Shown: positions 8,192 through 16,140 of the stretch, piece by piece
Position numbering within the stretch: position 1 is the first letter of the stretch
Layout: every line of letters starts with the position of its first letter
Source of the DNA: Agromyces tardus
GTDB lineage: Bacteria; Actinomycetota; Actinomycetes; Actinomycetales; Microbacteriaceae
Assembly: GCF_003710805.1 (NCBI RefSeq)
Contig: NZ_RHHB01000037.1
Location: 1-33,330 of the forward strand
Length of the DNA: 33,330 nt
Direction of reading: 5' to 3'
Position numbers and translations under genes: made by a program
The notes under the pieces: model-generated
What the model was told of the DNA's origin: nothing
Seen by the model: only the letters and a program-made list of their open reading frames with translations
Databases searched by the model: none

Positions 8192-8734
8192 ATGACGCAG
8201 ATCACGAGCCCCGCGGCATCCGCCCTGTTCACGCATGTCGCCTCGTCGGAGGAGGCGATCGCGCACTTCCGCGGACGCCTCGGCTTCGAGAGCGACGTGT
8301 CCGACGTGGCGGCTGCGCTCGCCGAGCCGGAGCCGGGCTTCGTGCTCGTCGACGTGCGCAGCGACGCGTCATGGGCGCAGGGCCACCTGCCGGGCGCCGT
8401 GCACCTGCCCTGGCGCCGCATCGCGGCGGAGGCATCCGAGCGCATCGCTCCGGGCACCCCAGTGGTGGTGTACTGCTGGGGGCCCGGATGCAACGGCGCG
8501 ACGAACGCCGCCCTGCAGTTCGCCCTGCTCGGCCACCCCGTGAAGGAGATGCTCGGCGGGTTCGAGTACTGGGTGCGCGAGGGCTTCGCGTATGACGGTC
8601 CCGACGGGCGCACCCACCACGGCATCGACCCGCTCACGAACGTGAGCGACGCCGGGCTCGGCGGTGCGGGCGCTCAGGGCTTCGCGGCCCCGGCTTCGGG
8701 CGCAGGCGGACCTGCGATCGCCTGCGCCTGCTGA
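8192..8734 (+). CDS. rhodanese-like domain protein
   Basis: A 180-residue single-domain rhodanese (sulfurtransferase) protein. The domain spans about residues 35-135, with LVDVRSDASWAQGHLPGAVH and the active-site loop VVYCWGPGCNGAT, where the first Cys is the expected persulfide carrier and a second Cys lies four residues later. Residues 1-33 form a short helical extension and the last 45 are Gly/Ala-rich, ending in ACAC, which adds another Cys pair. It is probably cytoplasmic. Its acceptor is unknown. The start follows ATCGAGGG. A strong hairpin overlaps its stop codon. Confidence 0.9.
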   Translation: MTQITSPAASALFTHVASSEEAIAHFRGRLGFESDVSDVAAALAEPEPGFVLVDVRSDASWAQGHLPGAVHLPWRRIAAEASERIAPGTPVVVYCWGPGCNGATNAALQFALLGHPVKEMLGGFEYWVREGFAYDGPDGRTHHGIDPLTNVSDAGLGGAGAQGFAAPASGAGGPAIACAC

Positions 8735-8757
8735 GCGCAGGGGCTCGGCAGGCGCAG
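8722..8757 (+). terminator. terminator overlapping the rhodanese stop codon
   Basis: CTGCGCCTGC (8722-8731) pairs perfectly with GCAGGCGCAG (8748-8757). Inside, a U-G pair and GAGC/GCTC extend the stem to 15 pairs around a 6-base loop. The TGA stop lies in the upper stem. There is no T-tract. The stem is far stronger than chance and sits where a transcript should end. Confidence 0.6.
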
Positions 8758-8799
8758 CAGCTCGGCGCTCAGGTGCCCGAAGCTCTCAGCGCAATCGCG

Positions 8800-8988
8800 T
8801 CAGCGCAGCGGCCCCCGCCGTTGCTCGAGCCACAGCGTGTGCTCGCGGAGGCCGTTGCGCACCGCGGCCTTGATGATGAGATAGCCGATCCAGAGCATGA
8901 GGGCGAGGACGGCGAGGTAGACGGCGAGGCCGACGATGAGGCCGATGATGCCGAAGCTCGCGATGAGGTCGTTGTAGTTCGGGTCCAT
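8800..8988 (-). CDS. small membrane protein, 62 aa
   Basis: A short protein with one long or two adjacent membrane segments (about residues 8-41, FGIIGLIVGLAVYLAVLALM and onward), a short Asp/Asn-containing N-terminus and a basic C-terminus (VRNGLREHTLWLEQRRGPLR). I do not recognise a family. The amphipathic basic tail and the hydrophobic pattern are protein-like, and the frame has a plausible AAGG five bases from the ATG. Orientation opposite to the rhodanese gene means the two converge on the hairpin at 8722-8757. It shares its direction with sdaA upstream, 95 bases away. Confidence 0.7.
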   Translation of the reverse strand: MDPNYNDLIASFGIIGLIVGLAVYLAVLALMLWIGYLIIKAAVRNGLREHTLWLEQRRGPLR

Positions 8989-9083
8989 CAGGCAACCTTG
9001 GCAGAGTGGCGCGTCGTCGCGTCAGTGGCCCGAACGGGGGCCATCCGGCGGGCGCCGCGACCCGCGGAACCCGGTCGGGCGGG

Positions 9084-10460
9084 TCAGCACTCGATGACGT
9101 TCACCGCGAGGCCGCCCTCGCTCGTCTCCTTGTACTTCGTCATCATGTCGATGCCCGTCTGGCGCATCGTCTCGATGACCGTGTCGAGCGAGACGACGTG
9201 CGATCCGTCGCCGTGCAGCGCGAGGCGCGCGGCCGACACGGCCGTCGATGCCGCGATCGCGTTGCGCTCGATGCACGGCACCTGCACGAGGCCGCCCACC
9301 GGGTCGCACGTGAGGCCCAGGTGGTGCTCCATTGCGATCTCGGCCGCGTTCTCGATCTGTCGCGGCGTGCCGCCGAGCACGGCGCAGAGCGCGCCGGCAG
9401 CCATCGCGCACGCCGATCCGACCTCGGCCTGGCAGCCGCCCTCGGCGCCCGAGATCGAGGCGTTCTTCTTCACGAGCGACGCGATCGCCGACGCGGTGAG
9501 CAGGTAGCGGCGGATGCCGGCGGCATCCGCACCGGGCACGAACCGCAGGTAGTAATGGCCGACCGCGGGCAGAATGCCGGCGGCGCCGTTCGTCGGCGCG
9601 GTGACGACTCGGCCGCCCGACGCGTTCTCCTCGTTGACCGCGAGCGCGAACGCGTGCAGCCATTCGGTGGAGGTGTCGCGCAGGTGCTCGTCGCGGTCGT
9701 ACTCCTCGAGGCGCCGGCGCACCTCGGGGGCGCGGCGCTTCACGCGCAGGCCACCGGGCAGCGTGCCCTCGGTCGCGAGCCCGTGCGCGGTGCACTCGGC
9801 CATCGCCGCCCAGATGGCGTCGAGTCCCTGCTCGATGCCCTGCTCGCCGTGCACGGCGACTTCGTTGCGCCACGCGACGTCGCAGAACGAGACGCCGTGC
9901 TCGTCGCACAGCGCGAGCAGCTCGGCGGCGTTCGAGTAGGGCAGCGGATGCCGCAGCGCCTCGGACTGCTCGGGCGCGTCGCCGTCGCGGCGGATGAACC
10001 CGCCGCCCACGGAGTAGTAGGTCTCCTCGGCGAGCGGCAGCGCCGCGTCGTCGCCCCACGCCTGCAGGGTGAGCGCGTTGGGATGTCCGGGAAGCCGCGT
10101 GCGCGGCTCGAGGCTCACGTCGGCCTGCGTCATCGTGATGGGGTGCCGCCCGGCGAGGCGCACCTCGCCGCCGTCGATGCCGAGGCCGGCCCACGCGCCG
10201 CGCACGGCTTCGGGGTCGCAGTCCTGCGGCTGCAGGCCGGCGAGGCCCGCGACGACCGCGTCGGGCGTGCCGTGGCCGAGGCCCGTCGCGCCGAGCGATC
10301 CGTAGAGCGAGCAGGTGACGCGTGTGACCCGGTCGACCAGGCCGTCGTCGGCGAGGTGCTCGGCGAACGCACGGGCGGCCCGCATCGGGCCCACCGTGTG
10401 CGAACTCGAGGGGCCGATCCCGATCGAGAAGAGATCGAGGGCTGAGACGAACGCTGTCAC
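9084..10460 (-). CDS. sdaA: L-serine ammonia-lyase (L-serine dehydratase)
   Basis: This 458-residue enzyme converts L-serine to pyruvate and ammonia using a [4Fe-4S] cluster. It is the single-chain type with the beta domain first (about 1-155, beginning SALDLFSIGIGPSSSHTVGP, the serine-binding loop) and the alpha domain after it. The alpha domain has TAPTNGAAGILPAV, SGAEGGCQAEVGSACAMAAG and CDPVGGLVQVPCIERN, which supply the cluster cysteines. Length matches the family (about 455). The GTG start at 10460 lies six bases after a TAGCCT -10 element, so the message is probably leaderless. It acts in cytoplasmic serine degradation. Confidence 0.97.
   Translation of the reverse strand: MTAFVSALDLFSIGIGPSSSHTVGPMRAARAFAEHLADDGLVDRVTRVTCSLYGSLGATGLGHGTPDAVVAGLAGLQPQDCDPEAVRGAWAGLGIDGGEVRLAGRHPITMTQADVSLEPRTRLPGHPNALTLQAWGDDAALPLAEETYYSVGGGFIRRDGDAPEQSEALRHPLPYSNAAELLALCDEHGVSFCDVAWRNEVAVHGEQGIEQGLDAIWAAMAECTAHGLATEGTLPGGLRVKRRAPEVRRRLEEYDRDEHLRDTSTEWLHAFALAVNEENASGGRVVTAPTNGAAGILPAVGHYYLRFVPGADAAGIRRYLLTASAIASLVKKNASISGAEGGCQAEVGSACAMAAGALCAVLGGTPRQIENAAEIAMEHHLGLTCDPVGGLVQVPCIERNAIAASTAVSAARLALHGDGSHVVSLDTVIETMRQTGIDMMTKYKETSEGGLAVNVIEC
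9511..9529. repeat. palindromic pair of the GGATGCC heptamer inside sdaA
   Basis: CGGATGCCG and CGGCATCCG face each other with one base between them, giving a 19-base near-perfect palindrome in coding sequence. See the finding on the window-wide heptamer. Confidence 0.6.
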
Positions 10461-10466
10461 GCCTCA

Positions 10467-10472
10467 AGGCTA
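10467..10472 (-). promoter_or_regulatory. -10 element, leaderless start of sdaA
   Basis: TAGCCT on the minus strand, then TGAGGC, then the GTG start at 10460. The six-base spacing predicts a leaderless transcript. Confidence 0.55.
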
Positions 10473-10648
10473 CGCCCGCATTCGCGCACGGATGCCGCAT
10501 GCGGTCGCAGGATCGTGCGCCGAGCGCCTCGTGCGCGCAATCCTGCAGCAGACCGTGCGAGCGGGACGGGATGCTCCTGCACGACGCCGGGAAGGCTTCG
10601 CCGATCGGCTGCGTTGGACCACCCAGCGGCCGTTCACCGGGCCCGATC

Positions 10649-10654
10649 TAGGCT
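10649..10654 (+). promoter_or_regulatory. -10 element of the tandem GNAT gene
   Basis: TAGGCT is followed by GGAGGCATCCC and the ATG at 10666. The predicted transcript would begin near 10661 with a leader of only a few bases, so the GGAGG between them may fall outside the transcript. Confidence 0.5.
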
Positions 10655-10665
10655 GGAGGCATCCC

Positions 10666-11799
10666 ATGACCGATCATCCCCGTTCCGCCGCGCCCGGAAC
10701 CGACGCCGCCGTGCTCGAGCACACGCCCGACATCTCGCCCGTACGCCCCGACGAGGCCGCCGCAGAGGCCGAGCTGATCGCGCGCGCCTTCGGGGCCGGC
10801 CCCTACGGGCACCTGGCGGTGAGCGCGGAGCGGCGTGCGTTCGAGCGCGACACCGAGGGGCGCGCGGCATCCGGTGCCGTGCTCGTCGCCCGCGTCGGGC
10901 GGCGTATCGTCGGCACCGCGAGCGTGCTGCGTGCCGCGACGCCGTACTCGCGACTCGCGCTTCCGGGCGAGGCCGAGGTGCGCCTCCTGGCCGTCGACCC
11001 CGGGGAACAGGGGACGGGGCTCGGCGAGGCGCTCATGCGTGCGAGCCTCGAGGTCGCCCTCGAATGGGGCGCCGAGGCGCTCGTGCTCGACACCGGCTCG
11101 CGCAACGTGCGCGCCCAGGCGCTGTACGAGCGTCTGGGCTTCGAACGCGTGCCCGCTCGCGACGTGACGTCGGCCGCCTCGGGCGTCGAGGCGCTCGCCC
11201 ACCGCCTGCCGCTGCAGCAGCGCGACGACGTGTGCGTGCGGCTCGTGCGCGCCGACGAGATCGATGCCGTCGCCCAGCTCACCGAGGCGGCCTACGCCGT
11301 CGACTTCGAGCTGAGCCCCGGCTACCGGGCCGACATCGTGGCCGTCGCCGATCGCGCCCGCGAACACCAGGTGTGGGTGGCGACGGATGCCGCGAGCGGT
11401 GCACTCCTGGGAACGGCGTCGACCCCTCGCGCCCACCGGGCGATCTCGCCGCTCGCGCGCGCGGGCGAACTCGACTTCCGGTTCCTCGGCGTCGCGGCCG
11501 AGGCCCGCCGCCGCGGGATCGGCCGGCTGCTCGTGGAGCACGTGCTGTTCCTCGCGCGCCTGCGCGGCACCGGGCGGGTCGTGCTCAACACCGGTCCCGA
11601 CATGGTCGCCGCCCAGCGGCTCTACGAGGGGCTCGGCTTCGCGCGCCTGCACGAGCGGGAGTTCGTGTTCGAGCGGCCCGACGGCACGAGCTTCCTCATG
11701 CTCGCCTACGGGCGCGACGCGGCATCCGGCACTGATGCGGCATCCGGCACTGATTCGGCATCCGGCACTGATTCGGCATCTGTCTCGTCGGCGGCCTGA
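10666..11799 (+). CDS. protein with two GNAT acetyltransferase domains
   Basis: A 377-residue protein made of two GNAT domains, which transfer acetyl groups from acetyl-CoA to amines. The first (about 15-175) has VRLLAVDPGEQGTGLGEALM, the Q/R-x-x-G-x-G/A acetyl-CoA loop. The second (about 185-350) has FRFLGVAAEARRRGIGRLLV, again with the pyrophosphate-binding loop, and ends with LYEGLGFARLHERE. Each domain also keeps the typical LYERLGF segment, so both could be active, unlike many tandem GNATs in which one half is degenerate. The last 27 residues are a low-complexity Ala/Ser/Gly/Asp tail made by an 18-bp tandem repeat. The substrate is unknown. The upstream open frame is Arg-rich and not used. 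Confidence 0.9.
   Translation: MTDHPRSAAPGTDAAVLEHTPDISPVRPDEAAAEAELIARAFGAGPYGHLAVSAERRAFERDTEGRAASGAVLVARVGRRIVGTASVLRAATPYSRLALPGEAEVRLLAVDPGEQGTGLGEALMRASLEVALEWGAEALVLDTGSRNVRAQALYERLGFERVPARDVTSAASGVEALAHRLPLQQRDDVCVRLVRADEIDAVAQLTEAAYAVDFELSPGYRADIVAVADRAREHQVWVATDAASGALLGTASTPRAHRAISPLARAGELDFRFLGVAAEARRRGIGRLLVEHVLFLARLRGTGRVVLNTGPDMVAAQRLYEGLGFARLHEREFVFERPDGTSFLMLAYGRDAASGTDAASGTDSASGTDSASVSSAA
11716..11787 (+). repeat. 18-bp tandem repeat at the 3' end of the GNAT gene
   Basis: Four adjacent units of the form GAtGCGGCATCCGGCACT (three near-identical, one degenerate) encode the repeated residues DAASGT or DSASGT. Each of the first three units carries the GGCATCC heptamer. The copy number is likely to vary between strains. 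Confidence 0.85.
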
Positions 11800-11802
11800 G
11801 CC

Positions 11803-12234
11803 TCACGGTGTTGCGACCGGCGCGGGGCGCTGCATCCAGTCGCCCGGGCGCGCCAGCGGCTCGAACCCGAACCTGGCGTAGAGGCCGTGCGCGTCGCCTG
11901 TCGCGAGGAGGATGCGCTTCAGCCCGAGCGGCTCGAGTGCGGCGACGACCCCGTCGATGAGCGCGATGCCGATTCCGCGGCCGCGTGCCTCGCTCGCGAC
12001 GAACACGTCGCAGAGCCAGGCGAACGTCACGCCGTCGGTCACGACGCGTGCGTAGGCGAGCTGTCGGCCGGTCGCCCGATCGTAGAGGCCGAAGTTCCGC
12101 GACGCCTCGATCGCGGCGTCCTGGGTCGAGCGCGCGCGGCCCCTCGCCCAGTACGACTCCTCCGAGAGCCACGCGTGCACGCGCGGGCGGTCGATTCGGG
12201 CGGGGTCGTCTGAGAATTCGAGGTCGTCGTGCAT
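11803..12234 (-). CDS. GNAT family N-acetyltransferase
   Basis: A 143-residue single-domain GNAT protein. The acetyl-CoA loop is VASEARGRGIGIALIDGVV near residue 95, preceded by the strand FAWLCDVF and followed by LLATGDAHGLYARFGF, the usual C-terminal helix. The opening segment VHAWLSEESYWARGR is typical of a subgroup of short GNATs. The substrate is unknown. The start at 12234 is chosen because conserved sequence begins there; the frame remains open upstream but becomes Pro/Ala-rich. Its stop lies only three bases from the stop of the converging tandem GNAT gene. Confidence 0.9.
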   Translation of the reverse strand: MHDDLEFSDDPARIDRPRVHAWLSEESYWARGRARSTQDAAIEASRNFGLYDRATGRQLAYARVVTDGVTFAWLCDVFVASEARGRGIGIALIDGVVAALEPLGLKRILLATGDAHGLYARFGFEPLARPGDWMQRPAPVATP

Positions 12235-12301
12235 CCTTCGATGACAGCGTGTGCGACGGGCGGTGGCAAGACGCCAGTCGGCGATCGGTGGCCCGCCGGC
12301 C

Positions 12302-13042
12302 TCAGCGATCTCCGGCCGTCGGGCCGGCGCCGGTGCCGGCGCCGGTGCGTGTGCCGGGAGCGGCACCCGCGGGGCCGACCGCGGTCTCGATCGTCATGCC
12401 GACCGACAGGCCCGCGACCCAGATGCCTCCGGCGAGGAGGCCGAGGCCCGCCGTGCCCTGGGCGGTGAAGACCGCCAGCGCGCCGGCCAGCACGAGCGTG
12501 GACCATCGCGCGAGACGGGCGGCGACGATCCCGTGCAGCCCGCAGGCAGCCACGACGACCATCAGGCACAGGAACAGCACTCCGCTGAGCTGCCCCTGCC
12601 ACCATCCCCAGACGAAGTACGACACCAGGGTGTCGTCGACGTCGCGCGCGACGGCGACATCGCCGAGCGCCAGCCCGAGGCCCCAGTCGACCGCCAGCAT
12701 GGCCGCGATCAGCGCGCCGACGACGACGACGAACGTCGATGACCTGGGACGTGCTCCGCCTCGCGGACCGAGGCGAGTCGAGAGCTGGATCGAGAAGACG
12801 ACGAGCAGCACGATGGCGGCGATGGCGAGGGACGTGGCGACGCGGACCGACGCGTCGTCGGTGAGCGCGAGGGCGGCGGACAGGGACGAGGAGGTGAGCG
12901 CCGACGGGGGCTGGGCCGTGGTCCGGCCGGGATCCAGGACGGCCCGGGTGAGGAAGACCGCGACGATCGCACCGAGTCCCGCCAGCCCCGCGAGCGTGCC
13001 GGCGATTCGGGAGAATCGCGCTCCGACGGACGCTCCAGCCAC
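12302..13042 (-). CDS. hypothetical membrane protein, 246 aa
   Basis: I do not recognise a family. About six hydrophobic segments can be seen (near residues 15-33, 66-86, 102-126, 140-168, 180-200 and 204-222). Between the first two lies a 30-residue extracytoplasmic-looking loop rich in Ser/Thr/Ala (PPSALTSSSLSAALALTDDA). The C-terminus ends in a Gly/Ala/Thr low-complexity tail (TRTGAGTGAGPTAG). The GTG start is supported by GAGAGGA six bases upstream. It lies 18 bases downstream of the CoA-binding protein gene on the same strand and may be read from the metY promoter. Confidence 0.75.
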   Translation of the reverse strand: MAGASVGARFSRIAGTLAGLAGLGAIVAVFLTRAVLDPGRTTAQPPSALTSSSLSAALALTDDASVRVATSLAIAAIVLLVVFSIQLSTRLGPRGGARPRSSTFVVVVGALIAAMLAVDWGLGLALGDVAVARDVDDTLVSYFVWGWWQGQLSGVLFLCLMVVVAACGLHGIVAARLARWSTLVLAGALAVFTAQGTAGLGLLAGGIWVAGLSVGMTIETAVGPAGAAPGTRTGAGTGAGPTAGDR

Positions 13043-13060
13043 CGCGAGTCCTCTCGACCG

Positions 13061-13669
13061 CTACCGGATCGTCTTGCGCGCCGTGATCTGGCCGGTGTCG
13101 AAGCCGAGCAGGTGCAGCCCGCCGTGGAAGCGCGCGTGCTCGACCTTGATGCAGCGGTCCATGACGACCGTGAGGCCCTGCTCCTCGCCGTAGTACGCGG
13201 CATCCTGGTTCCAGATGCCGAGCTGCACCCAGATCGTCTTCGCGCCGGATGCCACGACCTCGTCGACGACGCCCGGGATGTCGCTGCCGCGCCGGAAGAC
13301 CACGACGATGTCGGGCACCTCGGGCAGGTCCTGCAGGCTCGCGTACGCGGGCTGGCCGAGGATCTCGGTGGCGTTGGGATTCACGAAGTAGAGGCGGTAG
13401 TCGCTCGACTGCTGCAGGTAGGTGCCGACGAAATAGCTCGAGCGGGCCGGGTTCGGCGATGCGCCCACGATGGCGACCGACTTCGCCGCGTTGAGGATGC
13501 GCAGGCGCTGCTTCGCGTCGGGTCCGACCCAGGTGCGCTGCGAGTGGAGCAGCTTCGCGAGCGGCGAGTTCGCCGGCAGCTCGCACGAGAGCCCGTTGAC
13601 GAGGCGCACCGTCTCGAGGCTGTCCACGGAGCCGGCCGTGGTGGTGGTGGTGTCGGTCGCGGTGCTCAT
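13061..13669 (-). CDS. CoA-binding protein
   Basis: A 202-residue cytoplasmic protein of the YccU-like CoA_binding_2 family. After a Thr-rich N-terminus, residues 62-165 form a Rossmann fold: VAIVGASPNPARSSYFVGTY holds the nucleotide loop, FVNPNATEILGQPAYASL and VPDIVVVFRRGSDIPGVVDE follow, and WVQLGIWNQDAA and VVMDRCIKVEHAR complete it. The conserved Cys in DRCIKVEH is a family hallmark. CoA binding is known for relatives; the role is not. Its start overlaps the metY stop (ATGA), implying coupled translation and a function linked to sulfur amino-acid metabolism. Confidence 0.92.
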   Translation of the reverse strand: MSTATDTTTTTAGSVDSLETVRLVNGLSCELPANSPLAKLLHSQRTWVGPDAKQRLRILNAAKSVAIVGASPNPARSSYFVGTYLQQSSDYRLYFVNPNATEILGQPAYASLQDLPEVPDIVVVFRRGSDIPGVVDEVVASGAKTIWVQLGIWNQDAAYYGEEQGLTVVMDRCIKVEHARFHGGLHLLGFDTGQITARKTIR

Positions 13670-14961
13670 CGTGCTGCTCCTGTCGCGGCGGTGAGGGCCT
13701 GGTCGAGATCGTCGATGATGTCCTCGACATCCTCGATGCCGACCGAGAGTCGCACAACCCCCGGCAGGACGCCCGCGTCGACGAGCTGCTGGTCGGTGAG
13801 CTGGGCGTGCGTGGTCGACGCCGGATGGATGATGAGGGTCTTCGCGTCGCCGATGTTGGCCAGGTGCGAGGCGAGGTTCACCGACTCGATGAGCTTCTGG
13901 CCGACGGTGCGGCCGCCCTTCACCTCGAAGCTGAACACCGAGCCGGGGCCCTGGGGCAGGTACTTGCGGGCGCGCTCGTGGTGCGGGTGGCTCTCGAGGC
14001 CCGCCCACCAGACGTGCTCGATGCGGGGGTCGGCCTCGAGCCACTCGGCGACCGCGCGCGCGTTGTCGACGTGCGCCTGGATGCGGTACGGCAGCGTCTC
14101 GACGCCCTGCGCGAGCAGGAACGCCGAGTGCGGTGCGAGAGCGGGGCCGATGTCGCGCAGCTGCTCGGCGCGCAGGCGCGTGAGGAACGCGTACTCCCCG
14201 AAGTTGCCCGACCACTGCAGGCCGCCGTAGCTCGGCACGGGCTCGCCGAACAGCGGGAACTTGTCGCTGTGCCAGTGGAAGCGTCCCGACTCGACGACGA
14301 CGCCGCCGAGGGTTGTGCCGTGCCCGCCGAGGAACTTCGTGGCCGAGTGCGTGACGATGTCGGCGCCCCACTCGATCGGGCGGTTGAGGTAGGGCGTGGG
14401 GATCGTCGAGTCGACGATGAAGGGGATGCCGTGGGCGTGGGCGACATCCGCGAGGCCCTCGAGGTCGGCGATCTCGCCCGACGGGTTCGCGATCGTCTCG
14501 ACGAAGAGCGCCTTCGTCCTGTCGGTGATCGCGGCGGCGTAGTCGGCCGGGTCGGAGGAGCGCACGAACGTCGTCTCGACGCCGAAGCGGCGGAGCGTGA
14601 CATCCAGCTGGGTGATCGAACCGCCGTAGAGGTTCGCCGAGGCGACGATGTGGTCGCCCGTGCCGGCGAGGCTCGCGAAGGTGATGTACTGCGCGCTCAG
14701 GCCGCTCGCGGTCGCCACCGCGCCGAGTCCGCCCTCGAGGCTCGCGACGCGCTCCTCGAAGCTCGCGACGGTGGGGTTCGCGAGGCGCGAATAGATGTTG
14801 CCGTACTTCTGCAGGGCGAAGCGGGCCGCGGCATCCGCCGTGTCGTCGAAGACGAACGCGCTCGACTGGTAGATGGGCAGCGCGCGGGCGCCCGTCACCT
14901 GGTCGGGGATGTTGCCCGCGTGGATGGCGCGGGTCTTGAAGCCGAATTCGCGGTCTGCCAT
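13666..14961 (-). CDS. metY: O-acetylhomoserine sulfhydrylase
   Basis: A 431-residue PLP enzyme of the Cys/Met metabolism family that makes homocysteine from O-acetylhomoserine and sulfide. It starts with [20 protein letters not shown], has the [22 protein letters not shown] block, and places the PLP lysine at K209 in [12 protein letters not shown]. The insertion [20 protein letters not shown] is typical of the MetY branch rather than MetB or MetC. Length is as expected (about 430). The ATG follows a TAGCGT -10 by seven bases. No SAM riboswitch precedes it. It overlaps the CoA-binding gene downstream. Confidence 0.96.
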   Translation of the reverse strand: MADREFGFKTRAIHAGNIPDQVTGARALPIYQSSAFVFDDTADAAARFALQKYGNIYSRLANPTVASFEERVASLEGGLGAVATASGLSAQYITFASLAGTGDHIVASANLYGGSITQLDVTLRRFGVETTFVRSSDPADYAAAITDRTKALFVETIANPSGEIADLEGLADVAHAHGIPFIVDSTIPTPYLNRPIEWGADIVTHSATKFLGGHGTTLGGVVVESGRFHWHSDKFPLFGEPVPSYGGLQWSGNFGEYAFLTRLRAEQLRDIGPALAPHSAFLLAQGVETLPYRIQAHVDNARAVAEWLEADPRIEHVWWAGLESHPHHERARKYLPQGPGSVFSFEVKGGRTVGQKLIESVNLASHLANIGDAKTLIIHPASTTHAQLTDQQLVDAGVLPGVVRLSVGIEDVEDIIDDLDQALTAATGAAR

Positions 14962-14968
14962 GCTCGCC

Positions 14969-14974
14969 ACGCTA
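14969..14974 (-). promoter_or_regulatory. -10 element, leaderless start of metY
   Basis: TAGCGT on the minus strand, then GGCGAGC, then ATG at 14961. The seven-base spacing predicts a leaderless message for metY and the coupled CoA-binding gene. Confidence 0.55.
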
Positions 14975-15062
14975 CTGCCGCGGGGTGGGGTGTCGGCCCG
15001 GGGCCGTAACGCGGGGCAACGGATGCCGCGTGGTGGCACGGGCGGCGCCGCGCGACTCGGGG

Positions 15063-15626
15063 CTACGGCCCCAGCACCTCGTCGGTCGACACGACGCGGG
15101 CGAAGCCGCCGCCCTGCAGGTTGACGGCGGTCGTGCGGGCGAGCTCGGCAGCGGTGAGCGTGATGCCGCCCGGACCCTCGAGGTCGAACGTGTGCGTCGC
15201 GTCGATCGCCACGGTCACGTCGTAGCCCAGGTTGCCCGCCATGCGGGCCGTGGTCTCGACGCACATGTTCGTCTGGATGCCGCAGAGCACGAGCTGCCCG
15301 ATGCCGCGCTCGCCGAGCCACGCGTGCAGGTCGGGGTCGCCGTAGAACGCCGAGTTGACGGTCTTCGTGACGAAGAGGTCGTGCGGCGCGTCGGCGACGA
15401 CCGGCTTGAGGGCGAAGCCGGGGGAGTCGGCGGCGAGCGGGGAACCCGGGAAGTCGGAGTCGTCGTGGCGCACGAGCACGATCGGCCGCGCGGCATCCGC
15501 CCACGCCTGCACCAGCCGGCCGATGTTCGCCTCGGCGCCGGGATTGTCGCGCGGGCCCCAGACGGGGTCGTCGAACCCCTGCTGCACGTCGATCACGATG
15601 AGGGCGGCGGTGTCGTCGAAGTCCAT
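15063..15626 (-). CDS. isochorismatase-fold cysteine hydrolase
   Basis: A 187-residue protein of the isochorismatase-like hydrolase family, which includes nicotinamidases and amide hydrolases. The catalytic triad is complete: D13 in VIDVQQGF, K88 in LFVTKTVNSAFYG and C122 in CGIQTNMCVETTAR. The cis-peptide region GIQTNMCV is intact. The family fold is cytoplasmic and about 180-200 residues long, as here. The substrate is not evident; nicotinamidase is less likely because the metal-binding His residues of that group are not seen. The start lies six bases after CAGGAT. Confidence 0.93.
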   Translation of the reverse strand: MDFDDTAALIVIDVQQGFDDPVWGPRDNPGAEANIGRLVQAWADAARPIVLVRHDDSDFPGSPLAADSPGFALKPVVADAPHDLFVTKTVNSAFYGDPDLHAWLGERGIGQLVLCGIQTNMCVETTARMAGNLGYDVTVAIDATHTFDLEGPGGITLTAAELARTTAVNLQGGGFARVVSTDEVLGP

Positions 15627-15632
15627 GCGTCC

Positions 15633-15638
15633 ATCCTG
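15633..15638 (-). promoter_or_regulatory. possible -10 element of the isochorismatase-fold gene
   Basis: CAGGAT on the minus strand, followed by GGACGC and the ATG at 15626. The spacing matches the leaderless promoters, but the first base is C rather than T. Confidence 0.4.
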
Positions 15639-15777
15639 CCCGGGCCCGTGGGCCGCGTCGCGAGAACAGGAGGATGTGGCACGTTGTGCGCGAAGACAGG
15701 CAGGCACGCCGCGGTCCGGCCCGCGAACCCCTGTTGCGGTGACGGCCGCGGGCACCGGATGCCGCAGCGCCGCCGGG

Positions 15778-15783
15778 TACGGT
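15778..15783 (+). promoter_or_regulatory. -10 element, leaderless start of ABM gene
   Basis: TACGGT, six bases, then ATG at 15790. Together with the divergent CAGGAT at 15633 it defines two back-to-back promoters in this gap. Confidence 0.5.
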
Positions 15784-15789
15784 GGGTCG

Positions 15790-16098
15790 ATGATCCTCGA
15801 GCACGCGATCCTGCCCGTCATCCCCGGCCGCGAGGCCGAGTTCGAGGCCGCGCTCGCCGAGGCGGTGCCGATGATCGCGGCGGTGCCCGGATTCGTCGAC
15901 CTGCAGGTCTCGCGGTCGATCGAGTCGCCCAGCGAGTACCTGCTGCTCGTGCACTGGGAGAGCGTCGAGGCGCACGCGGTCGGGTTCCGCGGGTCGCCCG
16001 AATACGCGCGCTGGCGCGAACTGCTGCACCACTTCTACGAGCCGTTCCCGGTCGTCGAGCACTTCGCCGAGGTCGCGCGGACCGACGCGCACGGGTGA
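15790..16098 (+). CDS. antibiotic biosynthesis monooxygenase (ABM) domain protein
   Basis: A 102-residue ferredoxin-fold protein of the ABM superfamily. It shows the usual order: ILEHAILPVIPGREAEFEAAL, then PGFVDLQVSRSIESPSEYLLLVHWES, then a helix with SPEYARWRELLHHFYEPFP. Members include quinol monooxygenases, haem-degrading enzymes and proteins with unknown roles. The W at the end of the YLLLVHW strand and the HHF segment are common to the general family and do not point to a substrate. No biosynthetic gene cluster surrounds it, so an antibiotic role is not supported. Confidence 0.88.
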   Translation: MILEHAILPVIPGREAEFEAALAEAVPMIAAVPGFVDLQVSRSIESPSEYLLLVHWESVEAHAVGFRGSPEYARWRELLHHFYEPFPVVEHFAEVARTDAHG

Positions 16099-16140
16099 CG
16101 CCGGCGAGGGTGCCCGTACCGCCGGCGAGGTTGCCCGTGC
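16099..16140. repeat. 21-bp tandem repeat between ABM and oxidase genes
   Basis: Two adjacent copies (16099-16119 and 16120-16140) of a 21-bp unit beginning CGCCGGCGAGG and ending TGCCCGTRC, 19 of 21 bases identical. A decayed third copy (CGCCGTCGAGG) follows. CCCGTGC at the end of copy 2 is also complementary to GCACGGG at the end of the ABM gene. Confidence 0.7.

Noticed and set aside
10315..10665. Upstream extension of the tandem GNAT frame
   Set aside because: It overlaps sdaA on the other strand, has no protein-like composition, and the TAGGCT element at 10649 fits a start at 10666.
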